64,000 nt of DNA from Helicostylum pulchrum. Taxonomy: Eukaryota; Mucoromycota; Mucoromycetes; Mucorales; Mucoraceae. Shown here piece after piece: positions 10,250 to 23,354 of the stretch (its first letter is position 1; each line of letters opens with the position of its first letter). Location: the NCBI GenBank assembly GCA_025677825.1, contig JAIXMO010000031.1:186001-250000 (forward strand). The letters are read 5' to 3'. The translations under genes and the position numbers were made by a program. The notes under the pieces were generated by a model, which did no database searches, was not told the origin of the DNA, and saw only the letters and a program-made list of their open reading frames with translations.

Positions 10250-12140
10250 ATGGAACAGAACGAACAAATTGTACATGAACACGCTGTGTTTATTAACTCC
10301 ACTGTAAACTCTGTGTACAACTTGATAGTGGCTATCCCTGGATCTCATTTAGCCATCTCGTACCTCAAGAACGCTTACCAAAACGACCCTTTCCGTGTTG
10401 CTCTCGAGTTGTTTTTGGTCTTTTTTGCCATCAAGTATATGCTTTCAAGAAAGTATAAGCCTAACGATAATAATGTTGTTTTGACCGAAAAGGTATATAT
10501 AAAAAATATATGTATATCTTTATAAATAAAAAAAACTAACTTGTAAATAATAATAATAATATAGGAAGTGGATGACCTTGTAGACGAATGGCAACCGGAA
10601 CCTTTAGCTCCTAAACTTACTGCTTATGACCGTTTCAACCTTGAAAAGACACCTATGATTGTTGGTGCTCAGTCAGCAAAAGCTAAAGTTGTAGGACACA
10701 CAAAACCCTTGATGAACTTGGCTAGTTCAAACTACTTGAACTTGGTCGCTTCGGAACAGATCCGTCAAAAGGCTGTAGATACTTTAAGAAACTACGGTGT
10801 TGGTTCTTGTGGTCCTCCCGGTTTTTATGGTACCATTGACGTACATATGGATTTGGAACGTGATATCTCTCGCTTCTTGGGTACTGATGATGCCATTATT
10901 TATGCACAAGGGTTCTCCACTATTTCTTCCGTTATTCCTGCTTTTGCTAAACGTGGTGATTATTTGGTTGTGTAAAGTATATATATATATATATATTTTT
11001 TTTTTTATGCGGTATATACTAAACTTCCTCTTCAGTGACGACGGTGTTAGTTTTGCTATTCAAAAGGGTGTTCAAATTTCTCGTTCGATTATTCGTACTT
11101 TTAAACACAATGACATGGAAGATTTAGAACGTGTCTTGAATGATATTAATACTGAACATATTGTGGTAAGTTTATTATTTTATATATGCAATTTTAAATA
11201 TTCCCTAACCGCAAAATAATAGAATAAGAAACGTTTAACTCGTCGCTTTATTGTAACTGAAGGTTTATTCGCTAATTTCGGTGATATTGCTCCTTTGGAC
11301 AAATTGGTAGGGATTTAAATAGTAACACACGCACACACACAACTGGCAAAGGAAAAACTAAATTATTATTTATAAAGGTTGAATTGAAAAAGAAATTCAA
11401 GTACCGTTTAATTTTGGATGAGTCTCAATCTATTGGTGTTCTAGGCCGTAGAGGTGCTGGTTTAACTGATTTGTACAACATTGATGTAAAGCAACAATTT
11501 TTTTTTATATGTCACTTTATAACTAATTTTTGTTTGTTTTTAGGCTAAAGAAATTGACATGATCTCCGGTTCTTTATCAAACGCAATTTGCGGTTCTGGT
11601 GGCTTCTGTGCTGGTAGTGTTGAAGTCATTGATCATCAACGTCTTTCCGGTAGCGCCTACTGTTTCTCTGCTTCTATGCCTGCCATGCTCGCTGTTTCTG
11701 CCTCCGAAGCATTCCGTATTATCGAACAGCAACCTCAATTATTAAAAGAATTGAACGAACGTACTTTAGCTTTCCGTCAAGTCTTGACCCATAAGTCCTT
11801 GGAACCTTATATCTTCCTTGAGTCTGGCGACATGAATTGCCCTTCTCCCTTTTTCCATATTCGTGTCAAGACTAGTTACTTGCAAGTCCACACTTTAGAT
11901 AATGAAGATAAGGTATCTCGTGAAGCTGAAGAGCGTTTATTACAAGACGTAGTAGATGAGTGCGCTTACCAAGGTGTCTTGGTTACTCGTGCAAAATACG
12001 TTTATGAGCAAGAACAAAACTGTCCTAGACCTAGTATCAAGATTTCTATTACCATCGGCCTTAATAAGAAAGAAAACGATAAGGCTGCTAATACCGTTAA
12101 ATCTGCTATTGTCAAAATATTTGGCAAATGGAGAAAGTAA
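10250..12140 (+). CDS. LCB1: serine palmitoyltransferase subunit 1
   Basis: LCB1 is the non-catalytic partner of LCB2 in the ER complex that joins serine and palmitoyl-CoA, the first step of sphingolipid synthesis. Six exons (10250-10492, 10565-10971, 11036-11165, 11223-11306, 11378-11485, 11544-12140) give 522 residues. One membrane segment lies at about 48-66, before the aminotransferase-like fold. Fold-type I landmarks include [30 protein letters not shown], the [10 protein letters not shown] loop and [14 protein letters not shown]. At the PLP-lysine site the sequence is [11 protein letters not shown] (Asn337), so the catalytic Lys is absent, as expected for LCB1 and not LCB2. Length is within the family range. 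The AATAAA at 12196 sits between this gene and convergent TOP3, whose stop is only 145 bases away. Confidence 0.94.
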
Positions 12141-12285
12141 ACTTTTTTTTTTTGCATTGTCCCTCTTTTTTTTTACTTCTTAATTATTATCCCTTAATAA
12201 AAAAAAATGTATGTTACACAGAACTTTGTTATAAACTCTTGAAAAAAGAAGAGAAAGATATATTTATTGCGTTTGAATAACTATA

Positions 12286-15200
12286 TTATCGCATATCTGC
12301 GTACAATTTACGTAGCTTTGGATCGAACCGTTTACCTCCGCGACCTTTACTACGTCCTCCAAACCTAACTCTTACGTTCTTTCTAGCAAACCTATAAATT
12401 ATTTATACATTTTTTTAGAAAAAATTTTACGAGTTTTTTTTAAAATTGTGATGTACCTGGTGGCTAACAAAGCTTCCATATCATCATCACACATAATACA
12501 CCCAGTCATTGGCTCCTTATTTTGATTTTCACGGAATTCAACTTTCAAATTCACAGACCCGCATTGACACATATCATTTGTAATTGTTACATCTACACAA
12601 CAAAATGGTAAGTAAGCAACAACAACAAAAAAAACATGATGGCGATAAACTTACGTTTAACAGTATCAATAAACGAAGATACAATATTACACTCATTACA
12701 ACTTAATTTCCATCGAGGAGCCGAAGTAGCATCCAATATCAAAGAACCTTTACAAGACTCTTGTTCGTTCTCTGCTTCAGGACAAGGACATACAGCGTTG
12801 GTAACCATTGAATGTTGACAGGTAGGATGAGGACAATGGTTGCAAGCCATACCCTTTTTGAAGTTTTCAAAGGGAGGGTTGTTAAAGCATGCAGGGCAAA
12901 TAGGGTACCCAGTTCCTTTAGACCCCGTAGAATAAAGTACGAGTTCAAAGTCATCTAAAGGCTAATCATATTAAAGCGTCAGTAATGCATACATGATACA
13001 AATAAAAAAAGGCACTTACACATTTCAGTTCCTTGTAAAGTTTAATGTGTCCATTAAGAGGGAGTGAATAAGTTTCGTCACAAGTAGCACAGTGAAGACG
13101 ATTTGGTTTTAATGAAATATATTTCATATATCTAATACAGTTTAGTACCAATTTTTTTTTTTAAAAAAAAGAGAGCAAATTATTTTACCGTTTACATTTT
13201 CCGCACTTTGAAAATGCTTTTCCTGTAGCTGCTAAAGGAGAAAAAGTAGCCTCAAACAATTCATCCATTGCTTGAATCTAACGAAAAAAGATATATATAT
13301 ATATATATATCAATACACACATACACGTATATACAAAGAGGTTAATATTCAAATTACCTGCTTGGTAAAGTACGCAAATTTCTTTGCAAACATATTTAAA
13401 AAGTATTCCAATACTTGACCATGCGAAGCCTTACCCAAGGCAATTAAATTCAGCTGTTGCTCGACATCAGATCGCATGGTGGGTAACGAAAGTTCTGGAT
13501 CAATCTTTTGGTACCCGTGAATTAAAACAATTCCTAAATTTGTAGGAATTAATTTTCTGCCAGTACCTGAAACCTGCACGTAGTTTCGCTGACAGATATT
13601 ATTGATATGTGTAGGGATAGAAGCGTCTGTGCCAATGCCGTTATGCTCCATTAACCCAATCAGTTCGGATTCTGTCAAATAATCGGGAGGACTGGTCTTT
13701 CCTTCTGTTAAAGTTACTGAAGATACAGATAGTGTTTCTTCTTGTTTAAAATCAGGAATTGGTTCATCTGCCTTATTTATCCTTTTTTTAATATATCAAA
13801 AAAAAAAAAAAATTAGGTTTTAATTATAAACAAAGATTTTTTTTTTTTTTAGTTACCAGTGCATAACAGAAGAAAATCCAGGGGAAGTGACTCTAGTCCC
13901 TTTACATTCAAATTGTTCCTGGCCAATTAAAAACGTTACATTTGTGGTAGTATACTTTAATCCGGGACTAATGGATCCGATAAACGTTCTTGTGATAAAA
14001 TCATATAATCGCCAAATATCACCAGGTAAATCTCCTTCACAGGCCATTCTGGTAGGTGTACTAAAATGACATATGTTACTCCTAAAACTGCCTGCCATTT
14101 TATTTGTATTTTGCACTTACATTGGAGGATGGTCACCTGTATCGGTTCCACCAGACGGTCTCTCATATCCGTTGCTTAATAACGTCTTACAATAATGTCC
14201 CCAATCTGGGTTACCGGATTGTTCACGAAGGACACTATCCAAATCAAAGCTCTCGGGATATTTGGAAGTTTCGGTGCGTGGGTATGAAATATAACCTTGC
14301 ATGTATAATCGTTCCGCAATACTCATCTACATATTCTTTGTTTGAATATAAAATAGCACATCAATATATATATATATCCGTAGTACTTACACATTCGCTA
14401 GGACTGATACCAAGACTTGAAGAACAATGCTTCAACATTTCAACTGTATTTAAAGCATGAGGTCTTGTCTTTGACTTTTTCTGTACACTGATACTTAACA
14501 CTCTACCCAAGTAAAAAAAATAAAAATATAGAAAAATAAGAAACTTATTTCTACAACAACACTTGTTATTAGCTATAAACTTACTTGGCGCCTTGAGCCT
14601 TTGCATCCATTACTCGATTAACAAACATAGTACCTACTTGTCTATCAAAAACCCGTTCTCTCAACCAATTTAACTTTACGGGTAAATCCAATTTTGAGAT
14701 AGTAGCACTGACAGACCAAAAGGGTTCGGGTTGAAACCCTTGAATACGATCATGACGTTCAACACAAAAAGACAATGTCGGTGTTTGACAAGGTCCGTAA
14801 CTAATCACTGTTGAATCCAAGTCGCCGTATTTACCTTGAAAGAATCGAGTTTGAAAACGCGTAAATGCTACACCCACCTTTAAATCTAGCTCTTGACGCG
14901 CATCAACAGCTAACGTAATTTTTCAGCTCTCTCTCTCTTTTTTTTTTTCGTACAGGATCAAAAACTTACCTCTTGATTCATTTTCATTAGGTTTTCCAAG
15001 ATTATTCATAGCTCTGTGTACATCTTCCTTTGTAATAGCTAATTCATATATCAGTACAGGAACAAAAAAGGCGTATAAAGAAATATACAATGTTTATACC
15101 TGAAAATTTAGCTCTCAACACGTTAGCCATCTTGCCACCTTGTTGTGGATGCCTCATATTGGGTAAACAATTCTCAATGACTTCAAAGCAAATATTCTCT

Positions 15201-15693
15201 CCTTCGCGATCACAATCTAACCAAAGCACCAGGTAATCCATACCTTTAGCCACAGTTTGCAAGTGATGTGTTAATCTCATTTTTGGGTTTGATTCTGACT
15301 TGACTGTTTTAGCCTCAAATAATTTAAGAGGGTCAATGTCCCATGAGTTGAACTCTTTTGTAAAGTCGAGACCGTATACGTGCCCTGTAACTGAGGTAAA
15401 ATGATATTCAGCAGGTTCTTTACGAAACGGGGCGTTCCATGAATGCACTGGTGTAGCGTGTCGCTCTGTTGCATACTACATATTATAGGCCGGATTACTG
15501 AATATATTATAAAAAAAGAAAAAAAAAAGTGCTGTAAGAGTACCTGGCCTTTTGGAGCTAATAGTCGAGTTAGTGATTCAGCCAGTGAAGGCTTTTCTGC
15601 CACCTATTTTTGTTTTTAATAATATTTCATACACACATTTTTTTTTTAAAAAAAAAACTGTAAACCTACCATAAGCACTTTGCAAGGCGGCAT
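12286..15693 (-). CDS. TOP3: DNA topoisomerase III (type IA)
   Basis: Topoisomerase III passes single strands and, with a RecQ helicase and Rmi1, resolves recombination intermediates in the nucleus. Fourteen exons reconstruct to 849 residues: 15693-15670, 15603-15544, 15475-15100, 15038-14970, 14909-14585, 14502-14391, 14326-14121, 14060-13857, 13781-13358, 13277-13189, 13131-13020, 12961-12655, 12592-12457 and 12391-12286, all phases consistent. The Toprim domain has Glu11 (VAEKPS) and the acidic triad in LWLDCDREGE (Asp115, Asp117). The active-site Tyr is Tyr337 in GYISYPRTET, followed by DHPPITPTR. After the catalytic core come several CxxC pairs (CGKCKR, CATC, CPAC, CNHCPHPTC, CNEC, CQCG, CIMC), the zinc-rich C-terminus of eukaryotic TOP3 alpha. 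A TTTATT (AATAAA on this strand) lies at 12263-12268. Start and domain order are complete. Confidence 0.93.
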
Positions 15694-16941
15694 ATTTTTT
15701 TTTAATGCAAGTAAAAAAGATGTCAAACCACGAAAAATAACGCGTGCTGCATTTAGACTAGTGAAAATAAAATGGTCACATTCAATGCACAAACTGTCGG
15801 GAAGAGGTGTCACGGATCCGAACCATAAACTTGAGCAAAATCGAGAATCACTCTTTTTTTTTGTTTGTACCAAAAAGAGATAATTATTAAACACGGAGAA
15901 AAAAGAAAGCTGTGTACAGTAAAACAAGTTGGGTTTATCTTTTTTTTCTAAAATTACACGGAAATATAAAGCTAGGTAGTTTTTGCAAAAGGTCTATTTA
16001 TATGTATTTTTACCAAACTTGTGTTTATCATTAATACACATGATTTAATAACAAAAAAAATGAATAAAACGCCCCCCGGGCCCCTTTCTCCCTCTTTTTT
16101 TGTAAAACAATAAAGTATGGTTTCACTTGCAGGGAATAATTTAATTGGTCTAGGCTTACGGAAGAAAAATAGGGGAACTGCGTCAGTAAAATCTTGTAAC
16201 TTTCGTGTTTCTTCAGCCTTGTTAAGGCTGTTTATTTTATTTCTAAGGAGACAGAAAAGAGTCATCGCGTGATAGTTTTCAATTGGAAAAAAAAAAAGTA
16301 CTGTAACACAATCGTTTTTTTTTTCGAGGTTTTTTTTTTTTTTTTTTTGTGTTAAAAAAAGACCTTTTAAAAGTTTAATCCCTTTTCTAAAATGCGAAAA
16401 ATGCAAAAAAGATAAACAAGGCTAGAAAAAAAAAGATCGCAATGATATAAAAATACATTTTGGGAAATTATTGTTTGTTCAGGTGTACAGTAACATCGAA
16501 TTTAATCTGAAGTCGAAAATAAACATGCGGAGCTAATTAGAGAAATAGAAGAGAGCACGTCAATGGCTTTCTTGTGTGTTGGTATAGTAGTATTAGTAGT
16601 AGTAGTAGTAGTGGTAGTAGTAGTTTTACTAGTAGTAGTGCTAGCAGTAATAGTAGTAAAATACGGTTTTATCACAACAATGAAATTGACTACCTAACCG
16701 TTTTAAATACATTTATTATTGGTTTAAAAAAAAAAAATTATAGGAAACCCAGAATGGATGGTGTTATAAAAATAGTTTAAAAAATATTCGTACTCCACAC
16801 ACATAAAGAAAACAATCTCTTTTTTTTTCTTTTCTCTCTTTTCCCCCTTTTTACTCTTTTATTATTGCAGCAGCAAAAAGGGAATACCTTGTTCTTTTTC
16901 TTTATCTTTTTTTTTTCTTCTAATAGTAATAAAAAGAAGCC
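15694..16941. promoter_or_regulatory. shared upstream region of TOP3 and the chitin synthase
   Basis: The two genes point away from this 1.25-kb stretch, so it must hold both promoters. Long T and A tracts occur at 16317-16350 and a CT-rich leader at 16818-16860 lies before the chitin synthase start. A GTA/TAG microsatellite lies at 16584-16660. Open frames here (15646-15927, 15972-16406) are Phe/Lys-rich AT noise. No defined factor site is claimed. Confidence 0.5.
16584..16660. repeat. TAG/GTA trinucleotide microsatellite
   Basis: Roughly twenty-four GTA/TAG units with scattered interruptions, in the upstream region of the chitin synthase. A short frame over it reads as a Ser run and is not considered coding. 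Confidence 0.85.
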
Positions 16942-19900
16942 ATGCAAGAAGAGTCACGCACTGACCTTGTGTCTCTTTTCAATGTTGGGGGTTCACCACC
17001 AACAGAAGAAAATATATCGAATCTATTAGCTAATCGATATAAACGCAATTTACCTTATACCAACTTGGGTTATTCTAATCTAGTTGTCATTAATCCGTAT
17101 CAACCTTTAGAACTATTAAATGATGCTACACTTCAAAATTATGCTGAAATTGGATACAAGGATGTTTCAGGACAAAAACAAACATTACAACCTCATGTGT
17201 ATGAGTTAGCTACTCGGATTTACTTTCATATGAGAAGAACTGGTGAAGATCAAAGTATTATTTTAAGGTAAAAAATTATAATAATTATTTAAATAATTAT
17301 TTAAATTCTAAACTCATTTTTTAGTGGTATTACGGGATCCGGAAAAAGTACAACACGAAAACATTTTCTTTGTGAACTTTTATATCTTTCTGCACACAAC
17401 AAGAGAGAATCAAAACTTTCAACCCAAATTCAAAACGCTCTTGTAGTCTTTGAAGCATTTGGTCATGCTCGTACTTCACAAAACGCATCTGCTTCCAAGT
17501 TTGGCTTGTTTCAAGAAATTCAATTTAATGAACGCGGTCGTATTTTAGGTACAAAATCAATGGCTTATCAATTTGATAAATCAAGAGTAACTCATGTACC
17601 TCAGAATGAGCGTACCTATCATGTGTTCTATTCTCTTTTGGCTGGTACTTCTTTAAATGAAAAGACTGCTCTTCATATCAACTTTAAACCGGAATATTTC
17701 CATTATTTAAATCAATCCGGTTGTATTACAACTCCTGGTTGGAACGATGAAATTCAATTTGGTGATCTTAAAAGTGCTCTCAAGGCTTGTGGATTTAAAG
17801 CAAAGTCTGTAACTCAAATATTTCAACTTTTATCTGCTATTCTTCATATCGGTAATTTACAATTTATGGAAGGTGCTGAAACATTAGCTCAAGAAGCCTG
17901 TGTCGTAAAGAATACTGATATCTTGGATATCGTCGCTGTCATGTTGGGTGTGTCACCTTCTAAATTAGAAACTTGTTTAACTTATAAATTGAAATTAATT
18001 GGTAAAGAAGTCTGTACCATGTTCTTAAATCCTCAAGCTGCTTGCGATCAACGTGATGATTTATCTCGGGCTCTTTACAACGTCTTGTTTTTATGGATAG
18101 TAGAATCTATTAATCGTAAAGTATGTTACACAGGCACTGAAGAACCTGCCAATGTAGTCGGCATGATGGATCAATTTGGTTTCCAAAACTTTTCGATAAA
18201 CTCTTTTGAAGAATTTTGTATCAATTTAGCAAACGAACGTATACATCACTTCTTGGTGAATGAGAATTTCAGTAATGATCATGGTATTCATGCAATTATG
18301 ATTCGTGACGGTGTTCCATTACCAACCATCAAAATGACTGACCATGCTGCCTGTCTTGAACTTTTAATCGGTAAAGACAAGATTCAAGCATTAGAAGACG
18401 CAACCAAGGAATCCAAAAAGGAAAAACTAAGCAAGTCTTCTTCATTAGCATTAACTGGTGTCGCTGGATTAATGGATAGAGATACAGCTAGACTTCAGAG
18501 TGGTGCAAGTGATGCTACCAACGCTAATTTCTTGGCTACTTTACAACGTCAATTCGCTAATCACTCTTCATTATCTCGTGGATCTCAAACTTATTCATTT
18601 GGTATCAACCATTTCTCTGGTACTGTACATTACTCTGTCGATAACTTTTTGGAAAAGAATTTAGATGATCTTTCTCCTGATTTTGTAAACTTGCTTCGTG
18701 AAAGTAGCTCCAATTCTTTCTTATCTGGTTTATTCCAAGGTACTGCAATGGCAACTGAATCACATCCCAAGGATGACCGTACCATTGTCAAGGCTCAATT
18801 ATCACGTAAGCCTACTCGTGCTCCATCTATGCGTCGTAAGGGTACCAAACGTAGACCAAACAACCCTGTAGAACCCTCCATACCCCAAGATACCAAAGAC
18901 GATCTCGAAATTAAAAAAGCTGAAGATGCCTACGAAAACATGGAACAAATGACCGTAGTAGATCAACTTTATTTAACATTACGTGATATCACTCTTTCCA
19001 TAACAGACAGCAAGATTTATAACGTCATTCACATCAGACCAAACGATGGACAAGTACCAGAATACGATCATAATCGCGTACGCTCACAAATACGCGCCTT
19101 TTTACTGCCAGATTTAGTAGCTCGTCATCAACACGATTACGCCAACTTTTACACATTCGAAGAGTTTACAACACATTATGCAAACTTTATGAGCTCCATG
19201 AACTTGCATACTCCCGGTTCAAAGCAAGAAATTCAAGAACTGTGTGCCATGATGCAGTGGTCCCCTCAATCCGTCTTTGTGGGTCATGAAATGGTCTGGT
19301 TAGATTTCCAAGTATGGAAACAATTAGAAGATGGCTTACGTTTTGCTGAAAAAGAAGAACGTGCTGCTGCAAAGGGTATTGCTGCCGAGAGTGGTATTGG
19401 ATCTGCGAACGCAAGTCAACCTCCCGTGTCTGACGCTGGGCACGATCCAAATGGAGAACAGATGATGGAACACTATGGTTATGATGACCATAACCAACAA
19501 TACTTAAATACACAGGATCATGGATTTGATGAAAATGCAAGTTACGTGTACAGTGAAGATAAACGTGAAGCGGATGGTAGTCAGTGGGGAGATGAATCTG
19601 AATGGGGTGTAAATGTTATTTCAGAAGGGTAAGCTTTTTTTTTTTTTTTTTGCTTGCAAAGAAAAAAGAATTTTATACTAAACTTTTTTTTATATGTGTA
19701 TAGTTTTGGTCCTAATATGGATATGAGTAAAATGATTGAAGATGTTCAAGTACCTCAAATTGAAAATATTGAGGAAGTACCAATCACACCTATCCGTCGA
19801 TGGTGGGTACGATTTGTCTGGCTCTGTACATTCTGGATTCCATCCTTTTGTCTTCGTATATGTGGTAAGATGAAGCGTCCTGATATCCAAATGGCCTGGC

Positions 19901-22900
19901 GTGAAAAGGTCACACTTTGTATGCTGATTGCATTTATGTCTGCTATTATTATGTTTGTAATTGTCGGTCTCGGTGAAGTACTTTGTCCCGGTACCAAGAA
20001 CATGTACTCTCCTATTAACGTTGCTAACCATAACACTGCTACTGATAATTACATGAGTGTTCGTGGTGTTGTTTATGAAGTGACAAAATTCGCTAAACTT
20101 AATCACGGTACCGCTTCCAACAAGGCCACTGAAGAATTAATGACCATGGTAGCTGGTTTAGATGTATCCAGCTCTATCCCTCCTCCTTTATACGCTGCCT
20201 GTGAAGGATTAGTTGCCCCAGACTCTACTTTTAAAATCACTGCTAATTCCACTGGTGCCCCCCAAGCTAGTTTTGTTCATTACTCTGGTACTGAGGCCGT
20301 AAAAGGTGTATCCGAAAAACTTGATAATCCCAACTGGTATAACATCGACTTTTTACCTAATATGAAAGATTATAGAAAGGGTGTACTTGTGCATAGTTTA
20401 GAATCTATGTCTGCTGATGCTGAAGGTTGGGGGCGTGCTATCTTGTCTATCAACGACCGTGTTTATGACATGCAAGATTACATTACCACAATGAGTTACT
20501 TGGGTCCTACCTACGGATTTATGCCTTCCACTGTCATTGATATCTTTAACAAGTACAAGGGAACCGACGCTACCAAGAACTGGGAACTCTATAAGGACGC
20601 CATGACTCCTGCCACTCAATCATCTGTGATGAATTGTCTTGACAACTACTTTTACATCGGTCAAGTGGATCCTCGTGAAACCACCGCTTGTATGTTTACC
20701 AATTACATGCTGTTAGCTGCTGCTGCTTTGATGTGTTTCGTTATCCTTATGAAGTTTTTAGCTGCTCTTCAATTCGGTAGTGCCCCTACTCCTGAAGACC
20801 ATGATAAATTTGTCATCTGTCAAGTACCTTGTTATACCGAAGACGAAGAGTCCTTAAAAAAGACAATTGATTCCTTAACTGTTATGAAGTACGATGATAA
20901 ACGTAAACTTTTATTTATTGTTGCTGATGGTATGGTCATGGGTAGTGGTAACGATCGTCCTACGCCTCGTATTGTCTTGGATATCCTTGGCTATGATACC
21001 AAAAACGATCCTGAGCCTCTCATGTTTAAATCTGTCGGTGAAGGTGCTAAACAATTGAATTACGGTAAGGTTTATTCTGGTCTTTACGAATGCGAAGGTC
21101 ACGTCGTACCTTATATCGTTATTGCCAAGGTCGGTAAGGCCTCTGAACGCGCTAAGCCTGGTAATCGTGGTAAACGTGATTCGCAAATGATCTGTATGAG
21201 TTTCTTGAACCGTGTTCATTTTGACGGCGAGATGACCCCCATGGAATTAGAAATGTACCATCAAATTAAAAATGTTATTGGTGTCAATCCTTCGTTCTAT
21301 GAATACGTATTGATGGTCGATTCAGATACTGAGGTCATGCCTCAATCCCTTAGTTACTTGATCTCTTCCATGCTTCATGATGGCCGTATCATGGGTATCT
21401 GTGGTGAAACTGCCTTATCAAACGAAAACGAGTCTTGGACTACCATGATTCAAGTTTACGAATACTTTATTTCTCATCACTTGGCAAAGGCTTTCGAATC
21501 CTTGTTTGGCTCGGTTACTTGTTTACCTGGTTGTTTCTGTATGTACCGTGTGCGTACACCTGTCAAGAACGAACCACTTATTATCTCTCCTCATGTCGTT
21601 CATGCGTATGCTGACAACCTCGTTGATACCCTTCACAAGAAGAATTTGTTGTCTCTTGGTGAAGATCGTTACTTGACCACATTGATGATGAAGAATTTCC
21701 CTCAATACAAGATGAAGTTTACACCTTACGCCATGTGTCGTACTGTTGCTCCTGATAAGTGGCGTATTTTACTCTCGCAACGTCGTCGTTGGATTAACTC
21801 TACCATTCATAACTTGCTAGAAGTTGTTTTACTTCCTGATCTTTGTGGCTTCTGTTGTTTCTCTATGCGTTTTGTTGTGTTAATTGATTTGATTGGTACT
21901 TTGACCTTACCTGTATCGTTTGGTTACTTGGTTTATTTGATTTATGTCATGATTTCTAAGAGTGGTCCTTTCCCTACCTTGGCTATGGCTATGCTTGCTG
22001 GTCTCTACGCGCTTCAAGTTTTGATCTTTATTTTGAAACGTCAATGGCAACATATCGGTTGGATGGTCTTCTACATCCTTGCGCTTCCTATATATTCCTT
22101 CTTCTTGCCCATTTATTCTTTCTGGCATTTCGATGATTTCTCATGGGGTAACACTCGTGTTGTTGTCGGTGAAAGTCAGCGTAAGATCATTGTCACCGAC
22201 GAAGAAAAGTTTGATGAAAAGATGATTCCTTTAAAGAAATGGAGCGTCTATGAACAAGAGCTTTGGGAGATGGGTTCCCAAGGTACTCGTGATACTGGTA
22301 TGAGCGGTAACACCTATAACAGTTATGGCGGTGGTGTACCTCCTGGATATGATAACCGTAGTCAATACAGTTCCAACTCTGGTCACGGTGCTGATTTCGA
22401 TTATTATCGTGATGGTAAGCGTGGTGAAAAACCTCGTACACGTCCTTCTTATGTAGGTACTGGTTCAGCAGCTGGTTCAGCAGCTGGTTCAGTAGTTGGT
22501 TCAGAATATGGCGGAGGAGGTATGAGCCAAAATATGATGGGTGATTATAATCGTAGCATGATGGGTACACCATCTATGATGATGCAGCAACCTCAAATGC
22601 GTCCCATGTCTTACGCCAGTTCAGCTCATCCTGATTACATGAGTCAAATTCAGCCCATGATGATGGACCCAGCTTATGCCATGATGCAAACTGACATGCA
22701 AGGCGCTGGTATGTACAACACAAATTCTTCTCATATGTCTGCTTCGTTTGACCATATGGGTGCTCCCTCTCCAGCATTCGGTAGTCGACCTCGTAATGCA
22801 TCTTACGATCGCGGAAGCAACCTCTCTGCTACAAACTTGTTAGGTCAACAAAGTGAATACGATATACCCATGGGCAATGTCAGTCAAGTGTCTGTACCAC

Positions 22901-23163
22901 CAATGATTCCTGCTGGCTTCCCTACTGATGATGAAATCCTCACTGAAATCAAGACCATTTTAGCTACTGCTAATTTGATGAGTATTACAAAGAAGCAAGG
23001 TAATTACTTTATCAGTTTATTTTATATACATGTATATTTTAACTAACCCATTTTTTTTATTTTAGTTCGTGAACAACTTTCTGAAATGTTTGGATTTGAC
23101 ATGAATTTCAAGAAAGACTTTATCAATACCAGTATTGAATATATCCTTCAAGGACGTTTATAA
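16942..23163 (+). CDS. chitin synthase with N-terminal myosin motor domain (class V/VII type)
   Basis: Makes cell-wall chitin from UDP-GlcNAc at the plasma membrane; the motor head is thought to tether or steer it to growth sites. Four exons (16942-17267, 17325-19628, 19704-22999, 23066-23163) give 2007 residues. The myosin part (about 30-760) has a P-loop in GITGSGKSTT (residues 110-119), a switch I-like NASASKFG and switch II-like DQFGFQNF. A first membrane segment is near 945-968, and a cytochrome b5-like stretch (RGVVYEVTKFAKLNHG) is near 993. A membrane segment near 1211 precedes the GT2 catalytic domain: MVDSDTEV (about 1413), LPGCFCMYR (about 1485), GEDRYLTT (about 1530), QRRRWINST (about 1568). 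C-terminal membrane spans lie at about 1592-1680, then a Met/Gly/Ser-rich linker with a short SAAG-type repeat and a DEK_C-like domain at 1945-2007. All parts of the family are present. Confidence 0.94.
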
Positions 23164-23206
23164 TTATATTAATAGATTCAACTTTTTTCCCCCCTCACAT
23201 CTTCAT

Positions 23207-23232
23207 TTTTGTTCTTTTTTAAAAGAACAAAA
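23207..23232 (+). terminator. perfect 12-bp hairpin in the chitin synthase 3' region
   Basis: TTTTGTTCTTTT and AAAAGAACAAAA form a perfect inverted repeat separated by two T, starting 44 bases after the stop codon. It could form an RNA stem in the 3' UTR or mark the transcript end. The role is inference; AT-rich palindromes can also be chance. Confidence 0.35.
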
Positions 23233-23354
23233 CAAAAAAACACACTTTCTTCTTTTTGCTAATACACATATATACAACTCAATTTTTTTTTAATTAAAAT
23301 GTCATTTACAATATCTACATCTGAAGGATTTAACTACTTGTTTTGTTGCCTTTT

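Noticed and set aside
16574..16780. Ser-rich plus-strand frame
   Set aside because: Read-through of a TAG/GTA microsatellite in a promoter region.
19690..22801. Several minus-strand frames of 60-138 codons
   Set aside because: All lie antisense to the chitin synthase exons and have no domain; the sense frame explains the sequence.
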